Part shown: piece by piece, positions 1-10,723 of the stretch | How the letters are laid out: each line of letters starts with the position of its first letter | Numbering within the stretch: the stretch's first letter is position 1 | Assembly: GCF_905220415.1 (NCBI RefSeq) | Contig: NC_059548.1 | Coordinates: forward strand, 8,248,501 to 8,312,500 | DNA from: Colias croceus | Taxonomy: Eukaryota; Arthropoda; Insecta; Lepidoptera; Pieridae | Length of the DNA stretch: 64,000 bases | Direction: 5' to 3' | The notes under the pieces: generated by a model | Told to the model about the DNA's origin: nothing | Database searches by the model: none | Seen by the model: only the letters and a program-made list of their open reading frames with translations | Position numbers and translations under genes: made by a program

Positions 1-91
1 TCGTTGTAAAATGCATAAGCCCCATAGGCCATACCACACTGGATTTGTTTTATATCTATGAAATTTTAACGTATAAAATACTTTTTATCAG

Positions 92-3000
92 CCGCGTCTC
101 CAATTGATCTGGAATGCCACATCCAAGCGGAACGAATCACGAAGATTCTGGACGAAGCCATTTACAAAACCAAGCTTGCTATCTGCCTTCCTAACCTGGT
201 ACAGGAATATCGCACCCTCAATTCAATATTATCATCTCAGCATATGGAAGATTTGATTTTCATATTTGAGCAGTATGATAACCCTTTGTTTTCTACGAGT
301 CTTTTGAACATGGCCGCTATGGAAGATATTAAGGCGGTTAGTAAAACATAATGAGTAGGTTGAGGTAGAGGTACCTATGTACTTTTTTTTGCATGATATA
401 ATTAAAATAATTCAAATAATCGGAGAATTGAGAACATTTTGTAGCAATTTAGCTTATTTTTTTATCCTAAAAATTTTCTCACTTGTAATTTTTATAACCA
501 CTTCTGAAATAACTTTATTTCATTATTTATATTTTTTTCAGGGCGATGTCTCATTGAAAAATAGACTCAACCCGGAACTAGGACACCTGATGTACATTTT
601 AAATAGTTACCCACAACTGCGACCAAAAGTGATTGAAATGGTTGAAGAGGTTGACAAAATTAATATAATTTAAACTTTAACTAAGTACTTATAACTATAA
701 ATTAGATGGCATTTTTATTCTATGATTTTGATTGCAGATGAAACAAGAATATGCGGAATATGTGGAAGTAAGATATTACACATTTCATATACTTAGTTTA
801 TATTTATTAATAATCTTAATTTGTGTAAAACGGAAGGAATAGAATTAATTGCAACCCAGAATTTTTATCATACAATTTAACTAGTAGGTAAGTCAATGCT
901 TAAAACTTCTTAGTTTAATAAATTTTATAGACGCGGCGAAGAATCCCTGGCTTAGAATATTTACTGACCTTTGAGAAGTTTCGCGACTTGATGGTGCAAC
1001 AGATGGAAACAACCGCGGCGGAGGAACTTGCCGCAAAATTGAATACAAGGAAATTGGAAGGCTCCAATCAAAAGCTCATCGAAAAAATTAATGGTTTGTA
1101 TAATTATTATAACTTCAAAATGTACATGAATCAGAATTAATATTCTTGGATTGTGTATGAACTCTTGTCCCAAACTAAAAAGAGAGCATTGAGAGACTTG
1201 TATTGTACAGGTCTTCATTTTATTTTTCACACCAATGTTATATTAATTTGTCAAATGCTAGGTTTTTTCATACCTGTTGTTATTGCTTGTGGCGCTTGTG
1301 CTGTAAGTTTATAATTCATTTCATACTTAATTTTAATTAAATTGATGTTGTTTAGAATACACGCAGTCATTGAAAGAAGAAAACGATAGTTTTGTGGAAA
1401 CGATGAAGCTAAAATCGGAGATTATTGCCAAGTTGGAACATGAGCTCGCTATTCTTAACCGAGATGCAGATCTGAAGCTGAAGAAAAAAATGTAATATTT
1501 ACATACTTGCCTACTTTATTATATTTTTTGCGTTCATAATTTTCCATTTCATCATAAGATTTTCTTTATAGAGAAGATATAAAAATTTTGATGTTTATAA
1601 TATCTGTAACCTATTAGTCTGTAAACGACTAACATTTATTTGAAAGGCTGCATAAAAATAATCTTATTCCATTGTTTAGTATCTTCTAGTATAGTATTGT
1701 ATTATCTGTGGTTAACTACTAACAAGGTAAAAAATATACAGCTACAGGCTACAGCCTACTTACACTAAACATAATGCTTATAAAAATCTCCATAATAGTT
1801 TAGATTCAGACCGCCAGATGGTGCTAGCGACACGGGCGCACCTGGTCAAAAACGAAATGCTCAAGGAGGAGGAGGCAGAGTCCCGGGAGCTTTATGAGAA
1901 TGTTCTCAGGAAGAACCTCATTGATGAGAAGAATCAACGGGCTCGACGGTAAGATGTCATCACAATTTCCTGTGGGCTTTGGGAAGCCTTATATAAGGCT
2001 ATAATTTAACAACCATAGTAAAATTAACATCAACCCATATGGGTTGATTGTTAATTTTACCATAACCAATAATAGGTATCAACCTACATAACAGTTAAGT
2101 ACCTATTTCAAGAATACGACAATAATTTTATCAAGATGTCTAATTCGCTCGAAGAGTTCGACCACTGTCGGCTTCTACCCGCGTATGGGATGGTTCCTTC
2201 CTTACATCGACCACACAACCACGTGGTTGTGTGGTCGATGCTTCCTTATAATATTACCATTTTTCTTCCGTCAAATGGTATGGTATGGCAATAGCAAAGT
2301 GGGTGTTCGGTATAATGAGACATTGAATTTGGTAAGGTACAAGGGTCTTACAAGTACTACGGAAGTTTGAATAATTTACGCTAGGTGGCGCCATAGATGA
2401 ACCCATACGACATGACGTCATGTCGTGCACACAAGCTACACACATCAGATCACATATGCATCCGTTAGATGTCACCACTGTTTATCAGACACTTTTTAGC
2501 TCTCGCTTTAGTTATTTTTTTTCCGAGTCGTAAATAATCTCGATTGCTCCGGTGCGTTATCGCTTCTCGGCCTTTTGGCTAAGATCAAAGTGTAGTATCT
2601 GTTCTTTTCAGCTTAATATCTGAAAGTTCCCGCACAGCGGGACCAGTATATTAAACTGATTTTTGTAAACTGACGGGATGTTCGGGGCTCGCTCCACTCC
2701 CGTCACGGGTCGGCCCGGCATTGCAGTGCCGCCGGGATCGGCCCACATAATTCATTGCAATATGATATATAATATAGTTAATTTATGATACATAAGTGAA
2801 TTATAAAAAGTTAGTATCTTAGGTACTCAATATAAGTCACGTTATAAAATATGGATTCTTCTGACCCTATGGCCTATAGTATAGTACTAGCTTTCGCCCG
2901 CGACTCCGTCCGCGCGGATGTCGGTCTTCGCGTGGATGGTTTATTTCTCCATTTTGAGTACCTAACTCTGACATCTTATAAATATCTATTGGACCCAAAT

Positions 3001-6000
3001 ACGGCTAGGCCTATAATAATACGCAACGTGTGTTCGCGGTTTTACAGAACAACGTCTATGGATAAAACTGAAAAATTAAGTTTAATTTTTTTCTACGTAT
3101 TTTTCCAGGATAAAAAGTATCCTATTTTACGCCCAGGATAATAAGGTATAATTATACCAAGTTTCATCGAAATCCAACCGTTAGTTTTCACGTGATGCCT
3201 TCACATACAGACAGACAGACAAATAGACAGACAGACAGACAGACAGACTGACAAAAAATTTTTTAATCACATATTTGGGTTTGGATCCAGTAACACCCCC
3301 TGGTATTTATTTTTTCAATATTTTCAATGTACAGAATTGACCCTTCTACAGATTTATTATATTACTAGCTTTTGCCCGCGACTTCGTCCGCGTGGAATAG
3401 TGACTTCCGGCAGAAAAGTATAGATAGCTGTGCCCGCGACTACGTCAGCGTGTAACTCCTTGTGTATTATTAATTTAAAATGTATTGGTAATATTATTTA
3501 CATCAGGTTCACATGAGGCTTAAGGACCTATAGAATCAAAATACTTTAGCGCAAAGCTTCCGGGTAAACTATATTGAAAGTTGACCCGTCCGGCACGTGA
3601 ACATAAAGATTTCTAGAACTGCTAACACGGGAAAGAGCAACGTATAACTGACCATGCGAGAAACAACTGACACCGAGATCTACTCCGGCAACATGAAAAG
3701 TCTGCCCTTGAGCCTTATTTATTGTCATTGCATAACACACCGATACTGGGAATTGCGTCCTTTTAAATTGGAATGGAAAATTATTTGGTATTAAGGGTAT
3801 TCTGGGGATAAAGACGGTTTCTCCTGCACCGCAACCTGTTAAAATTTGAGCCTCGATTATATTTTGTTGCAACTGGGTTACTTTTAGTCGAGTTCCATTG
3901 CAAAGTTGTGGTGGTCTTAAATTTCGGAGTAGAATAATCGGAATGCCAATTTTTAAACAAATTTCGTGAGAAGGAAGTCCGGGCATATTTAAAGAATTTA
4001 AAAATTCTATCGGGTAATTAGTTGCTTCTTGTTCATCGACCATTCTATTTATTGATCTATAAACTTTGCTTTCCCCCTGTATATTCGACAGTATTTTGTT
4101 ATTAATCTCAGATGCCTGGTCATTGCGAGGAGTTAAAATAGATCTTTCGCATAGCCAGGAATTGTCCCTATTTAATATATTTGTTACGTCACCGTAAACC
4201 GACGATATAAGATGTGGTTGAGATTGCACTATACAACAGAATGACGAAATCTGTCTGCAGTAAGACGGGCCTCTCGCTGTTCGTCCGTTTCAAGAGACCG
4301 AATATTTTCGATTCTTAATCTTTCATTAGACAAACTTATTAATCGTTCTTGTGTCAAAGAATTGTAATGTTCGCGTACCGACTCTAGTCGTTGTTCATGC
4401 TCATGTTCATCTTCGAGTGATCGAACAATATTATGGTGCACCCTATCATTTGTCAAACGGTCTTCATATTGAGTAAAAGTTTCAGATTCTCGAGATAAAA
4501 TATGACGTTCGCGGTCAGCTGTGAGACGCAATTCCCTCTCAGTGAAGGTTTCTGACTCGCGAGACAATATATGACGTTCGCGGTCAGCTGTGAGACGTAA
4601 TTCCCTCTCAGTGAAGGTTTCTGACTCGCGAGACAATATATGACGTTCACGGTCAGCTGTAAGACGTAATTCCCTCTCAGTGAAGGTTTCTGACTCGCGA
4701 GACAATATATGACGTTCGCGGTCAGCTGTAAGACGTAATTCCCTCTCAGTGAAGGTTTCTGACTCGCGAGATAATGTATGCCGTTCGCGGTCAGCTGTGA
4801 GACGTAATTCCCTTTCAGTAAATGTTTCGGACTCGCGAGATAATGTATGTCGTTCGCGGTCAGCTGTGAGACGCAATTCTCGTTGTGAAGCAGTTTCAGC
4901 TGCTCGGGATAACACATGTTGTTCTTGGTCAATGGTAAGCCTTAGCTCTCGTTGAGAAAAGCTTTGAGACGCCCGTGATGTAGCTCGTCTCGCTCTGTCA
5001 GCTGCTAATCGCATCTCTCTCTCTGAAGAGCTTTCATTGGCTCGAGAAGTTGAGGCACTAACTCTCATAGAGTTTAACCGATATGCTCTTTCCTCTGCCG
5101 ATTCTTGAGAACGCGCATTTCTCATCCTCTTAGCATCTCTAGAATTTCGAGATAAAGATGGTCTTTTTTTAGGTGGCATTGTGTATTTTTAATCAACAGT
5201 AACTGAAGCTACCTTGCACTTATGAAATCTATTAATATTATATAATATAAACACTACTAAAATAACTAAAATGCGTACCTACTACTACTTATAAAGAAAT
5301 AAAATGTAAACTAATAATATGCTTAAACACTACCGAAACCTATAGAATAACAACAAAAGAAATCTATAAATGAACTATAATAATTATAGTTAAACACTAC
5401 TATAATAAATATATGATAATTACGAAAATAAACTATTAATACCTACCAAAATAACAAAGATACGTACCTACTGCTACTTCACTTATAAAGAAATAAAATG
5501 TAAACTAATAATATGCTTAAACACCACCAAAACCTATAGAAAAACAAATAATTACGAAAATAAACTATTGATATAATTAAACACTACCAAAATAACTAAA
5601 ATACGTACCAATTGATACTTCACTTATAAAGAAATAAAATGTAAACTATTAATATGCTTAAACACTACCAAAACCTATAGAAAAACAAATAATTACGAAA
5701 ATAAACTATTAATATAATTAAACACTACCAAAATAACTAAAATACGTACCTACTGCTACTTCACTTATAAAGAAATAAAATGTAAACTAATAATATGCTT
5801 AAACACTACCAAAACCTATAGAAAAACAAATAATTACGAAAAAAAACTATTAATATAATTAAACACTTCCAAAATAACTAAAATGCGTACCTACTGGTAC
5901 TTCACTTATAAAGAAATAAAATGTAAACTAATAATATGCTTTAACACTACTAAAACCAACAACAACAACAAAAGAAATCTGTCAATAAGGTCGAACACTC

Positions 6001-7609
6001 TGAACGTCTATTCGCATCAACAGCCAAATATTGTATGAACCTCGCACGCGGACCCGCCGCCTTTTTATAGCTCCCACCGCGAAGCGCGTCGAACGCGGCA
6101 ACTGATACACAAAAATAATCCTTATGGCATGATTCTGTATTCACGCGCGATGACTTATAGCGTATTTCATGTTCAGTAGCACCTCGTTAAGTCGAACCTC
6201 GATAAGTCAAATACCTCCAAATCTAGAAAAAATGTTTTGTTCCCTTCCCCTCAAACACCAAAACCTCCATTACTTGAAATCTTGACCCTCTATTAGTTGA
6301 AATAATCACCGAGTCCCTCCAAGCCATTTTGGTACATATTTTCACTCTTTAACCGTTCGAAGAAGTTTAGTTGATCTGCTCTTAAACATGCAATAACCTA
6401 TCTTATTTTGCGTCCCTCTACTTTTATCTCCAATTCTTAATTTATTTTATTTTAATTGCCATGGCTAAGTGCACGTTTATATTTATTTTTTCTTATTCGC
6501 ATTTGTTGCACGTATAAAAATGTATGTATCCAAACTGTGGATAATGTTGTTGGTTGGACAGTTATACCTGTATTTAGATTAAGTTTTATTGTACAATTAA
6601 CCACTGTTCTGCTGTTTATTATCCCTAATAAAGAAAATAAAATAAAATAAAATAACTCGAAAAATTAACTTTCACCTTTGTATCTCGACCATAGCAACGT
6701 TTTATTTTACAACCTTTATCTACAACTTGATCATTTGGAATTTATTATCTCTATTGTTCGAACAAAAATAAGTTGCCGACTTTAAGAACTTGAACTTTTT
6801 TGTGTACTTTTTATGTAAAACACTCGATGTACAGCTGCTAATGAGCCTTAATAAAATAAAATAAAATAAACTTGCCGACAATGTAAGTACACTATTGTTT
6901 CTTAGAAAACATTTTAGGACTATACCATAATAAATTTATGACTCACGTAAACACGTGTTTGCATTATCTGATGACGAAATTATTTTTATTTTAATTGCCA
7001 TGGCTAAGTGCACGTTCTGATGAGTCTTTTTCCCAGACAGATGAAAAGAACTCTGCGAACATATTACTTATTTTCAATATCTGTATGTGCTGAACGATTA
7101 CCCAGAGTAAGCGTGGGAACGGACGAAGCGCGTTTTTTGTCTTTAATGTAAGACCAAAAAAGTTTTGTAGATTGGGGTAGCAACGCAACTTATATCGGTC
7201 AGTTTCCTAGCGGTCCGCCCCGGCTTCGCCCGTGGTACATATTTACGTTTTCTCTACATAAAAACCATCCTCGTACTTCAAGGAATATAATAGAAAAGAA
7301 TTATCGAAATCGGTTCAGCCGTTCACACGTGATGCCATGACAACGCGAAACGGGTGCAGACCCGCCGCCTTTTTATAGCTCCCGCCGCGAAGCGCGTCGA
7401 ACGCGGCAACTGATACACAAAAATAATCCTTATGGCTGCATGATTCTGTATTCACGCGCGATGACTTATAGCGTATTTCATGTATAACTTTGGTGTTTCT
7501 ACACCGATTTACATGATTCTTTTACTATAACCTGCCCAGGAGTATGAAGAATAATTGTGCCAAATTTGGTTAAAATCCGTCGTGTAGTTTTTGTTTCTAT
7601 AACGAATAT

Positions 7610-7650
<41 letters not shown>

Positions 7651-9641
7651 AATTTTACTGATTGCATTTTTGGCATCAGTAGCGATCCCTTATCACCCCT
7701 TCATAGTTTTTTTTTAAATATATTTCATGTACAGAATTGGCCTCTCTACAGATTTATTATAAGTATAGATATCCTGTCGTATGTATCTGATGATGTAGCC
7801 CGATTTATGGTAATAAATTAAAATTAATTTAAATTTTAAATATCAAATTAAAATTAGTTAATAGAATATTTTATTTTCTAAAAAATTTATTAAATAATTT
7901 TGGCAATCCGGTTTTCGTTCGACACACCTTGCTGATTGTAATATTTTTAAATATTTTAATTCATATTATTAAGTACAATCATTATAATATAATAATTGTT
8001 TTGATTCCTTCAATAAATTATAATTTTATTATCTATTATGTGTCGTTACTTTAGGCACTAACTTAGTGCCTTATAGTGCCACTAAGGTATTGTTATAGGT
8101 TCAAGGTGGAGACACAACTGTTGTCATGGCTACAAAAATATGACTTGGAGATGGGAGACAAGCAAGTGGAGCTGGACGAGTTCACGGAGAAATATGAGGA
8201 GGAGCTACAGAAGTGTGAAGAACTTGAGGTTGGAGTAGTTTTTGCGAGATAATATGTCGGAAAGTTGCCGATGTACTTTAAAGGTGGACTTAAAGTTGAA
8301 TGGCACGGACTATTACGATCAAAGGAAATTTTTATTTTATTTTTTAGTTCATCTATGTAAATATTAGTCCAAAAATTAGTGAACCTATGACTTCTTGCAT
8401 TGAATTCTGTTTCATTTTAATATAGGTAATTGATTAATTTACCCTAATTACCATTCACTATTCGTAACACGTGTATTTCGGTTTTCGTTCGACACTCCTA
8501 GCTAATTCTAATATCGTTGTATCAAAATCGGACGAGCAGTTAAGATGTATCACTTATCTACTGATCCTGACAAAACAACAAGTGATAACTGCGTTAAAAA
8601 CAACCGACTTCAAACTTGCACTTGCAAAATTTACAAATACCTACAGACAAAAATGCTCATAAAATAAAAACTACTGGGCCTATCCGAATAAAATTTTTAT
8701 GGGACCAATTCGACACCATCCCGCATCGAACAAAAAAAGAATCACGTAAATCGGTTCAGAAACCTCGGAGTAATCGGTGTACATACATAAAAAAAAAAAA
8801 AAATATATACCGGCCGAATTGATAACCTCCTCCTTTTTTTGAAGTCGGTTAATAAAATATGTTTGAGCCTGATTTTGATTAATAAAACAATCTGTTATTT
8901 TCATTTGACATTGACAAATAATTAATTATGATTGCAGATAAAATTAGCGGAACAAGACAAGGAATACATTCCACTGATGGAGGAAAGGGAGGCGGAATAT
9001 CACCAAGAGATGACGGAGAAGATGAACAAGTTCCTTCTAGAACATGCGGCGAGGGTGATACAGTGTGCCTGGAGGGACGTGCTTGCTAACCGGGCTGAGA
9101 AGAAACGGGTAAGAATCTTTGACGTATAATTATAAATACATCGGATATTAACATTGACGTATTTATAACAGCAAGAAACTAGATTTTATATTTAATAGAT
9201 GAATAATAAGCTAATAATTATGAAAAATAAATATTAACGTAACTAATAACTTGCACCTTGGTTTACTTACGTGAATTGTTTAGTAACTAGGTACCTAAGT
9301 ATTTGAAATAAAGTACACTCACTCAATCACTCATCAAAAATCACAAATCTATATTTTGTTTTATAAATAATAAGTATACCTATAGTATTATATTATCTAT
9401 GCCAATACTTTATTTTATTAAGACTTATTAATCGAATATTTGTTATAATTTCTTCAATAGCTCAAGGGTAAAGGCAAAAAAGGAAAAAAGAAGACGTAAA
9501 TCCTACCTTGTCAATAAGATAAATCCCAACTATCCTTTTTTCCCTCAAACCTACCCTATTTTTCATTTTCAGTTGAAAAAATTACAAAAGAAGATGCAAG
9601 CCGCCGCAGCAGCTGCAGAGAAAAAAGGCGGGAAAAAATGA
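92..9641 (+). CDS. DRC10: DRC10 (IQ domain-containing protein D), 5'-partial, spliced
   Basis: Dynein regulatory complex subunit 10, a coiled-coil IQ-motif protein of the nexin link in motile cilia and sperm flagella. Coding exons read as 92-336, 542-649, 738-767, 931-1093, 1356-1491, 1799-1948, 8099-8228 and 8938-9108, then a choice of last exon (9461-9499 or 9573-9641). All introns are GT-AG and all phases agree, giving about 389-399 residues visible. The first exon follows an acceptor at 90-91, so the N-terminus is upstream of the window. Recognition rests on three blocks recalled from vertebrate IQCD: RITKILDEAIYKTKLA in the first exon, KVETQLLSWLQKYDLEMG in the 8099 exon, and the IQ motif AARVIQCAWRDVLANRAEKK in the 8938 exon. 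A Lys/Gly-rich tail follows, as in the vertebrate protein. The 6.1 kb sixth intron holds the U2 gene and Helitrons. DRC9/IQCG is the nearest alternative but fits less well. Confidence 0.9.
1985..2000. repeat. 16-bp perfect palindrome
   Basis: AGCCTTATATAAGGCT reads the same on both strands. It is the first of four palindromes spaced through 1985-2426, upstream of the U2 gene in the DRC10 intron. Confidence 0.8.
2018..2060. repeat. 43-bp near-perfect palindrome
   Basis: Left arm GTAAAATTAACA (2018-2029), core TCAACCCATATGGGTTGA (2030-2047, itself a perfect palindrome), one unpaired T, then right arm TGTTAATTTTAC (2049-2060). It could extrude as a cruciform or be the remnant of a small foldback element. 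Confidence 0.85.
2205..2240. repeat. 36-bp perfect palindrome without spacer
   Basis: The half-arm CATCGACCACACAACCAC (2205-2222) is followed immediately by its exact reverse complement (2223-2240). Long spacer-free palindromes are unstable and rarely kept, so this one is notable or very recent. Confidence 0.9.
2407..2426. promoter_or_regulatory. 20-bp palindrome with CRE core
   Basis: ACGACATGACGTCATGTCGT is a perfect palindrome whose centre is TGACGTCA, the consensus CRE bound by CREB/ATF-type bZIP factors. It lies about 135 bp upstream of the U2 5' end. Whether it acts on the U2 gene is inference only. Confidence 0.5.
2559..2746 (+). ncRNA. U2: U2 spliceosomal snRNA gene
   Basis: The U2 5' end is recognised directly: ATCGCTTCTCGGCCTTTTGG, followed by the branch-point recognition segment with GTAGTA intact and the TCAGCTTAATATCTGA stem-loop IIa. 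Stem IIb (CCCGC/GCGGG), an Sm-type site ATTTTTG, stem III (GACGGGA/TCCCGTC) and stem-loop IV (CCCGGCA..TGCCGCCGGG) follow in order. Compared with the usual insect and vertebrate sequence, stem IIa has TTTCAG/CTGAAA instead of TATCAG/CTGATA, a base-pair swap that keeps the stem. That argues for a functional or recently functional gene. There is no poly-A tail and no 3' truncation, so it is not an obvious processed pseudogene. It lies in the sixth intron of DRC10, on the same strand. snRNA promoter elements (PSE) of this lineage could not be identified with confidence. Confidence 0.87.
2887..3363 (-). mobile_element. Nonautonomous Helitron-like element
   Basis: The left edge ctagctttcgcccgcgac is the reverse complement of the Helitron 3' end typical of Lepidoptera (GC hairpin then GCTAG), so the element runs on the - strand. 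It contains the familiar body (a 'caagtttcatcgaaatcc' segment and a CAGA-rich microsatellite at about 3206-3250) and the AT-rich 5' part containing acagatttattat near 3350. The usual 5' terminal TCTATAC is missing because another Helitron end starts at 3364. Confidence 0.65.
3546..4229 (-). pseudogene. Helitron Pif1-like helicase, C-terminal fragment
   Basis: A 227-codon reading frame on the - strand matches the end of RepHel proteins: TPRNDQASEIN near residue 34, then CYAMTINKAQGQTF and GQLYVALSRVSS, which are the SF1 helicase motifs V/VI region shared with Pif1 and RecD. Walker A/B motifs and the Rep HUH nuclease are lacking, so it cannot be active. The frame opens on a GTG at the junction with the upstream ORF and has no natural start. 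It ends about 180 bp from the Helitron 3' hairpin, the usual spacing. Confidence 0.85.
4229..5179 (-). CDS. Helitron N-terminal repeat ORF (23-residue repeats)
   Basis: A 316-codon ORF starting ATG at 5179 (MPPKKRPSLSRN) and rich in Arg, Glu and Ser. The middle is a tandem repeat of a 23-residue unit centred on ERELRLTADRERHILSRESE: six near-identical copies plus degenerate flanking copies. The DNA unit is 69 bp (about 4480-4930). Arg-rich RE/RL repeats of this kind precede the Helitron_like_N domain in many animal Helitron proteins. Here the frame stops exactly where the helicase fragment begins in another frame (positions 4229-4231), which marks a deletion junction. It is predicted to be highly helical and charged. 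The near identity of the copies points to recent repeat expansion. Confidence 0.6.
   Translation of the reverse strand: MPPKKRPSLSRNSRDAKRMRNARSQESAEERAYRLNSMRVSASTSRANESSSEREMRLAADRARRATSRASQSFSQRELRLTIDQEQHVLSRAAETASQRELRLTADRERHTLSRESETFTERELRLTADRERHTLSRESETFTERELRLTADRERHILSRESETFTERELRLTADRERHILSRESETFTERELRLTADRERHILSRESETFTERELRLTADRERHILSRESETFTQYEDRLTNDRVHHNIVRSLEDEHEHEQRLESVREHYNSLTQERLISLSNERLRIENIRSLETDEQREARLTADRFRHSVV
5215..5960. repeat. Tandem repeat, unit about 140 bp, about 4-5 copies
   Basis: The segment aagaaataaaatgtaaac recurs at about 5296, 5488, 5629, 5771 and 5911, with the last intervals near 140 bp. Each unit carries 'atatgcttaaacactacc' and 'tacgtacctactg'. The array lies just 5' of the Helitron N-terminal ORF, in its promoter position. 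Confidence 0.75.
6173..7206. repeat. Degenerate repeat-rich segment between Helitrons
   Basis: No gene seen. It begins cagtagcacctcgttaag, resembling a pogo/Tigger-type terminal repeat. It contains two A-rich AAATA microsatellites (about 6628-6655 and 6850-6870) of the kind left at LINE 3' ends, and the string ttgccatggctaagtgcacg appears twice (about 6457 and 6997). None of these could be closed into a complete element. Confidence 0.4.
7207..7769 (-). mobile_element. Nonautonomous Helitron, complete ends
   Basis: The - strand 3' end is at 7207 (ctagcggtccgccccggc, complement of the GC hairpin plus CTAG) and the 5' end at 7769 (complement of TCTATACTTATAATAAATC). It contains a GACA microsatellite (about 7611-7648) and shares the 7359-7484 segment with the coding Helitron at 3364-6172. 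It is therefore a deletion derivative of that family. Confidence 0.75.
8602..8850. mobile_element. MITE with AACCGACTTC terminal inverted repeats
   Basis: It begins AACCGACTTCAAA and ends TTTGAAGTCGGTT, about 249 bp, in the DRC10 intron between the 8228 donor and the 8937 acceptor. The internal text (actactgggcctatccg; an A-run before the right end) is a very common lepidopteran repeat. A truncated, oppositely oriented copy of one end lies at about 25850. Confidence 0.8.
9461..9641 (+). CDS. DRC10: Two alternative terminal exons of DRC10
   Basis: Two short exons, each preceded by a good acceptor (tcttcaatag before 9461; ttcattttcag before 9573), both accept the phase-0 donor at 9108/9109. 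Exon A (9461-9499) encodes LKGKGKKGKKKT then stop. Exon B (9573-9641) encodes a longer tail with a run of six alanines, ending EKKGGKK then stop. Both are basic tails like the Lys/Gly-rich C-terminus of vertebrate DRC10. They look like mutually exclusive last exons or a tandem exon duplication. Because A has its own stop, including A hides B. Which one is used cannot be told from the sequence. Confidence 0.65.
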
Positions 9642-10723
9642 CACAACATTTTATTTTTTATTTTTTTATTATATGTATATTGTATACATGGCATAGACAA
9701 TACTTGTTTATTATGGTCATTAAAATATTTTCGATTGCAAGCTGCCTTTTATTTATCACATTTGTCAAATAAAATTGTAAATTCATGAAAATTAAGTACT
9801 CTTTTAAGTAGGTATAAAAGCTGTCCTTATTTAAATAACTAGATGAGTATACAATTATTGTAAACTTTAAAAAATGTAACTAACTACATATAATAAATTA
9901 TGTTCATTCAGCTTTAGCATTTCATTCATTAGACATAAATATAATAATTAATTAGTAATAAGTAATTAAATAATTAGTACTACAATATAAAAGCTGATAA
10001 AGAAGAATTTAATTACAATCAATTTAAAGGTAACAATATAAATTATAGACATATATATTTATTCAAATAAAAAATCTAATATATAAAAATCAATGCCACT
10101 TTTCGTTGTAATTCCATAACTCGAGAACGGCTGAACCGATTTCGATAATTCTTTTTTTATTATATTCCTTGAAGTACGAGGATGGTTCTTATGTAGAGAA
10201 AACGTTAATATGTACCACGGGCGAAGCCGGGGCGGACCGCTAGTACAATATAAAACTCAAGGTCAACTTCACTCTTCGTTCTTGCTACCACTGAAAGGGG
10301 CCGTCGCCCCGAACAGTTACCCCGAGGCCTGTGAAGGCTTGCGTGGAAGACCCGACGAGAGACTCTTCGTTTATAGGTATATTTGTATAAAATAATGAAA
10401 GAATTACTAACTTATACCCAAGTTATTCGATTTTACCAATCCTTAATAACAATCTTTATACTTTTCTTAAAACAATGTAAATAAAAACGAACATGTGTTC
10501 ACAATATTTTCGTTGAATAAAAAATGCATATTTCAAAACAATAACTCAACTTTATTTTTAAACCAATTAAATCACAATTCATTCATATCCTTACAACACC
10601 AATTAACTTGTAGAAATCGTAATGATTATTTTTGCAGCGATCTATTTTTAAAGCTAGTTGGCTTACAAAATTCTGCCTATAAATATTTTTCTACAAAATA
10701 GCATTATAACTGACGAAAAAGAT
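9642..10723. other. Convergent intergenic spacer between DRC10 and SWAP70
   Basis: This holds the 3' UTRs of the two tail-to-tail genes and a Helitron (10075-10243). A TTTATT on the + strand at 10551-10556 is a possible AATAAA for SWAP70. The GC-rich stretch 10290-10370 was not recognised. Confidence 0.6.
10075..10243 (+). mobile_element. Short nonautonomous Helitron
   Basis: The 5' end is TCTAATATATAAAAATC and the 3' end GGGGCGGACCGCTAG, followed by T. The body includes 'gaacggctgaaccgat'. About 169 bp, inserted in the intergenic spacer. Confidence 0.75.

Larger units (their letters stand above)
3364..6172 (-). mobile_element. Internally deleted coding Helitron remnant
   Basis: The - strand 3' hairpin (complement of ctagcttttgcccgcgac) lies at 3364, with a second partial Helitron end (agctgtgcccgcgac) at about 3429, so ends are nested here. 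Two coding remnants follow on the - strand: a Pif1-type helicase C-terminus (3546-4229) and an N-terminal repeat ORF (4229-5179). The HUH/Rep nuclease and helicase N-terminal half are absent. The 5' region holds a roughly 140-bp tandem repeat. The segment about 6045-6172 recurs at about 7359-7484, where it leads into a normal Helitron 5' end, but here the similarity stops at 6172. The 5' terminus is therefore missing or displaced. Confidence 0.7.

Noticed and set aside
2559..2746. U2 as a processed pseudogene
   Set aside because: No A-tail, TSD or 3' truncation, and paired changes keep the stem, so a gene is the better reading, though not proven.
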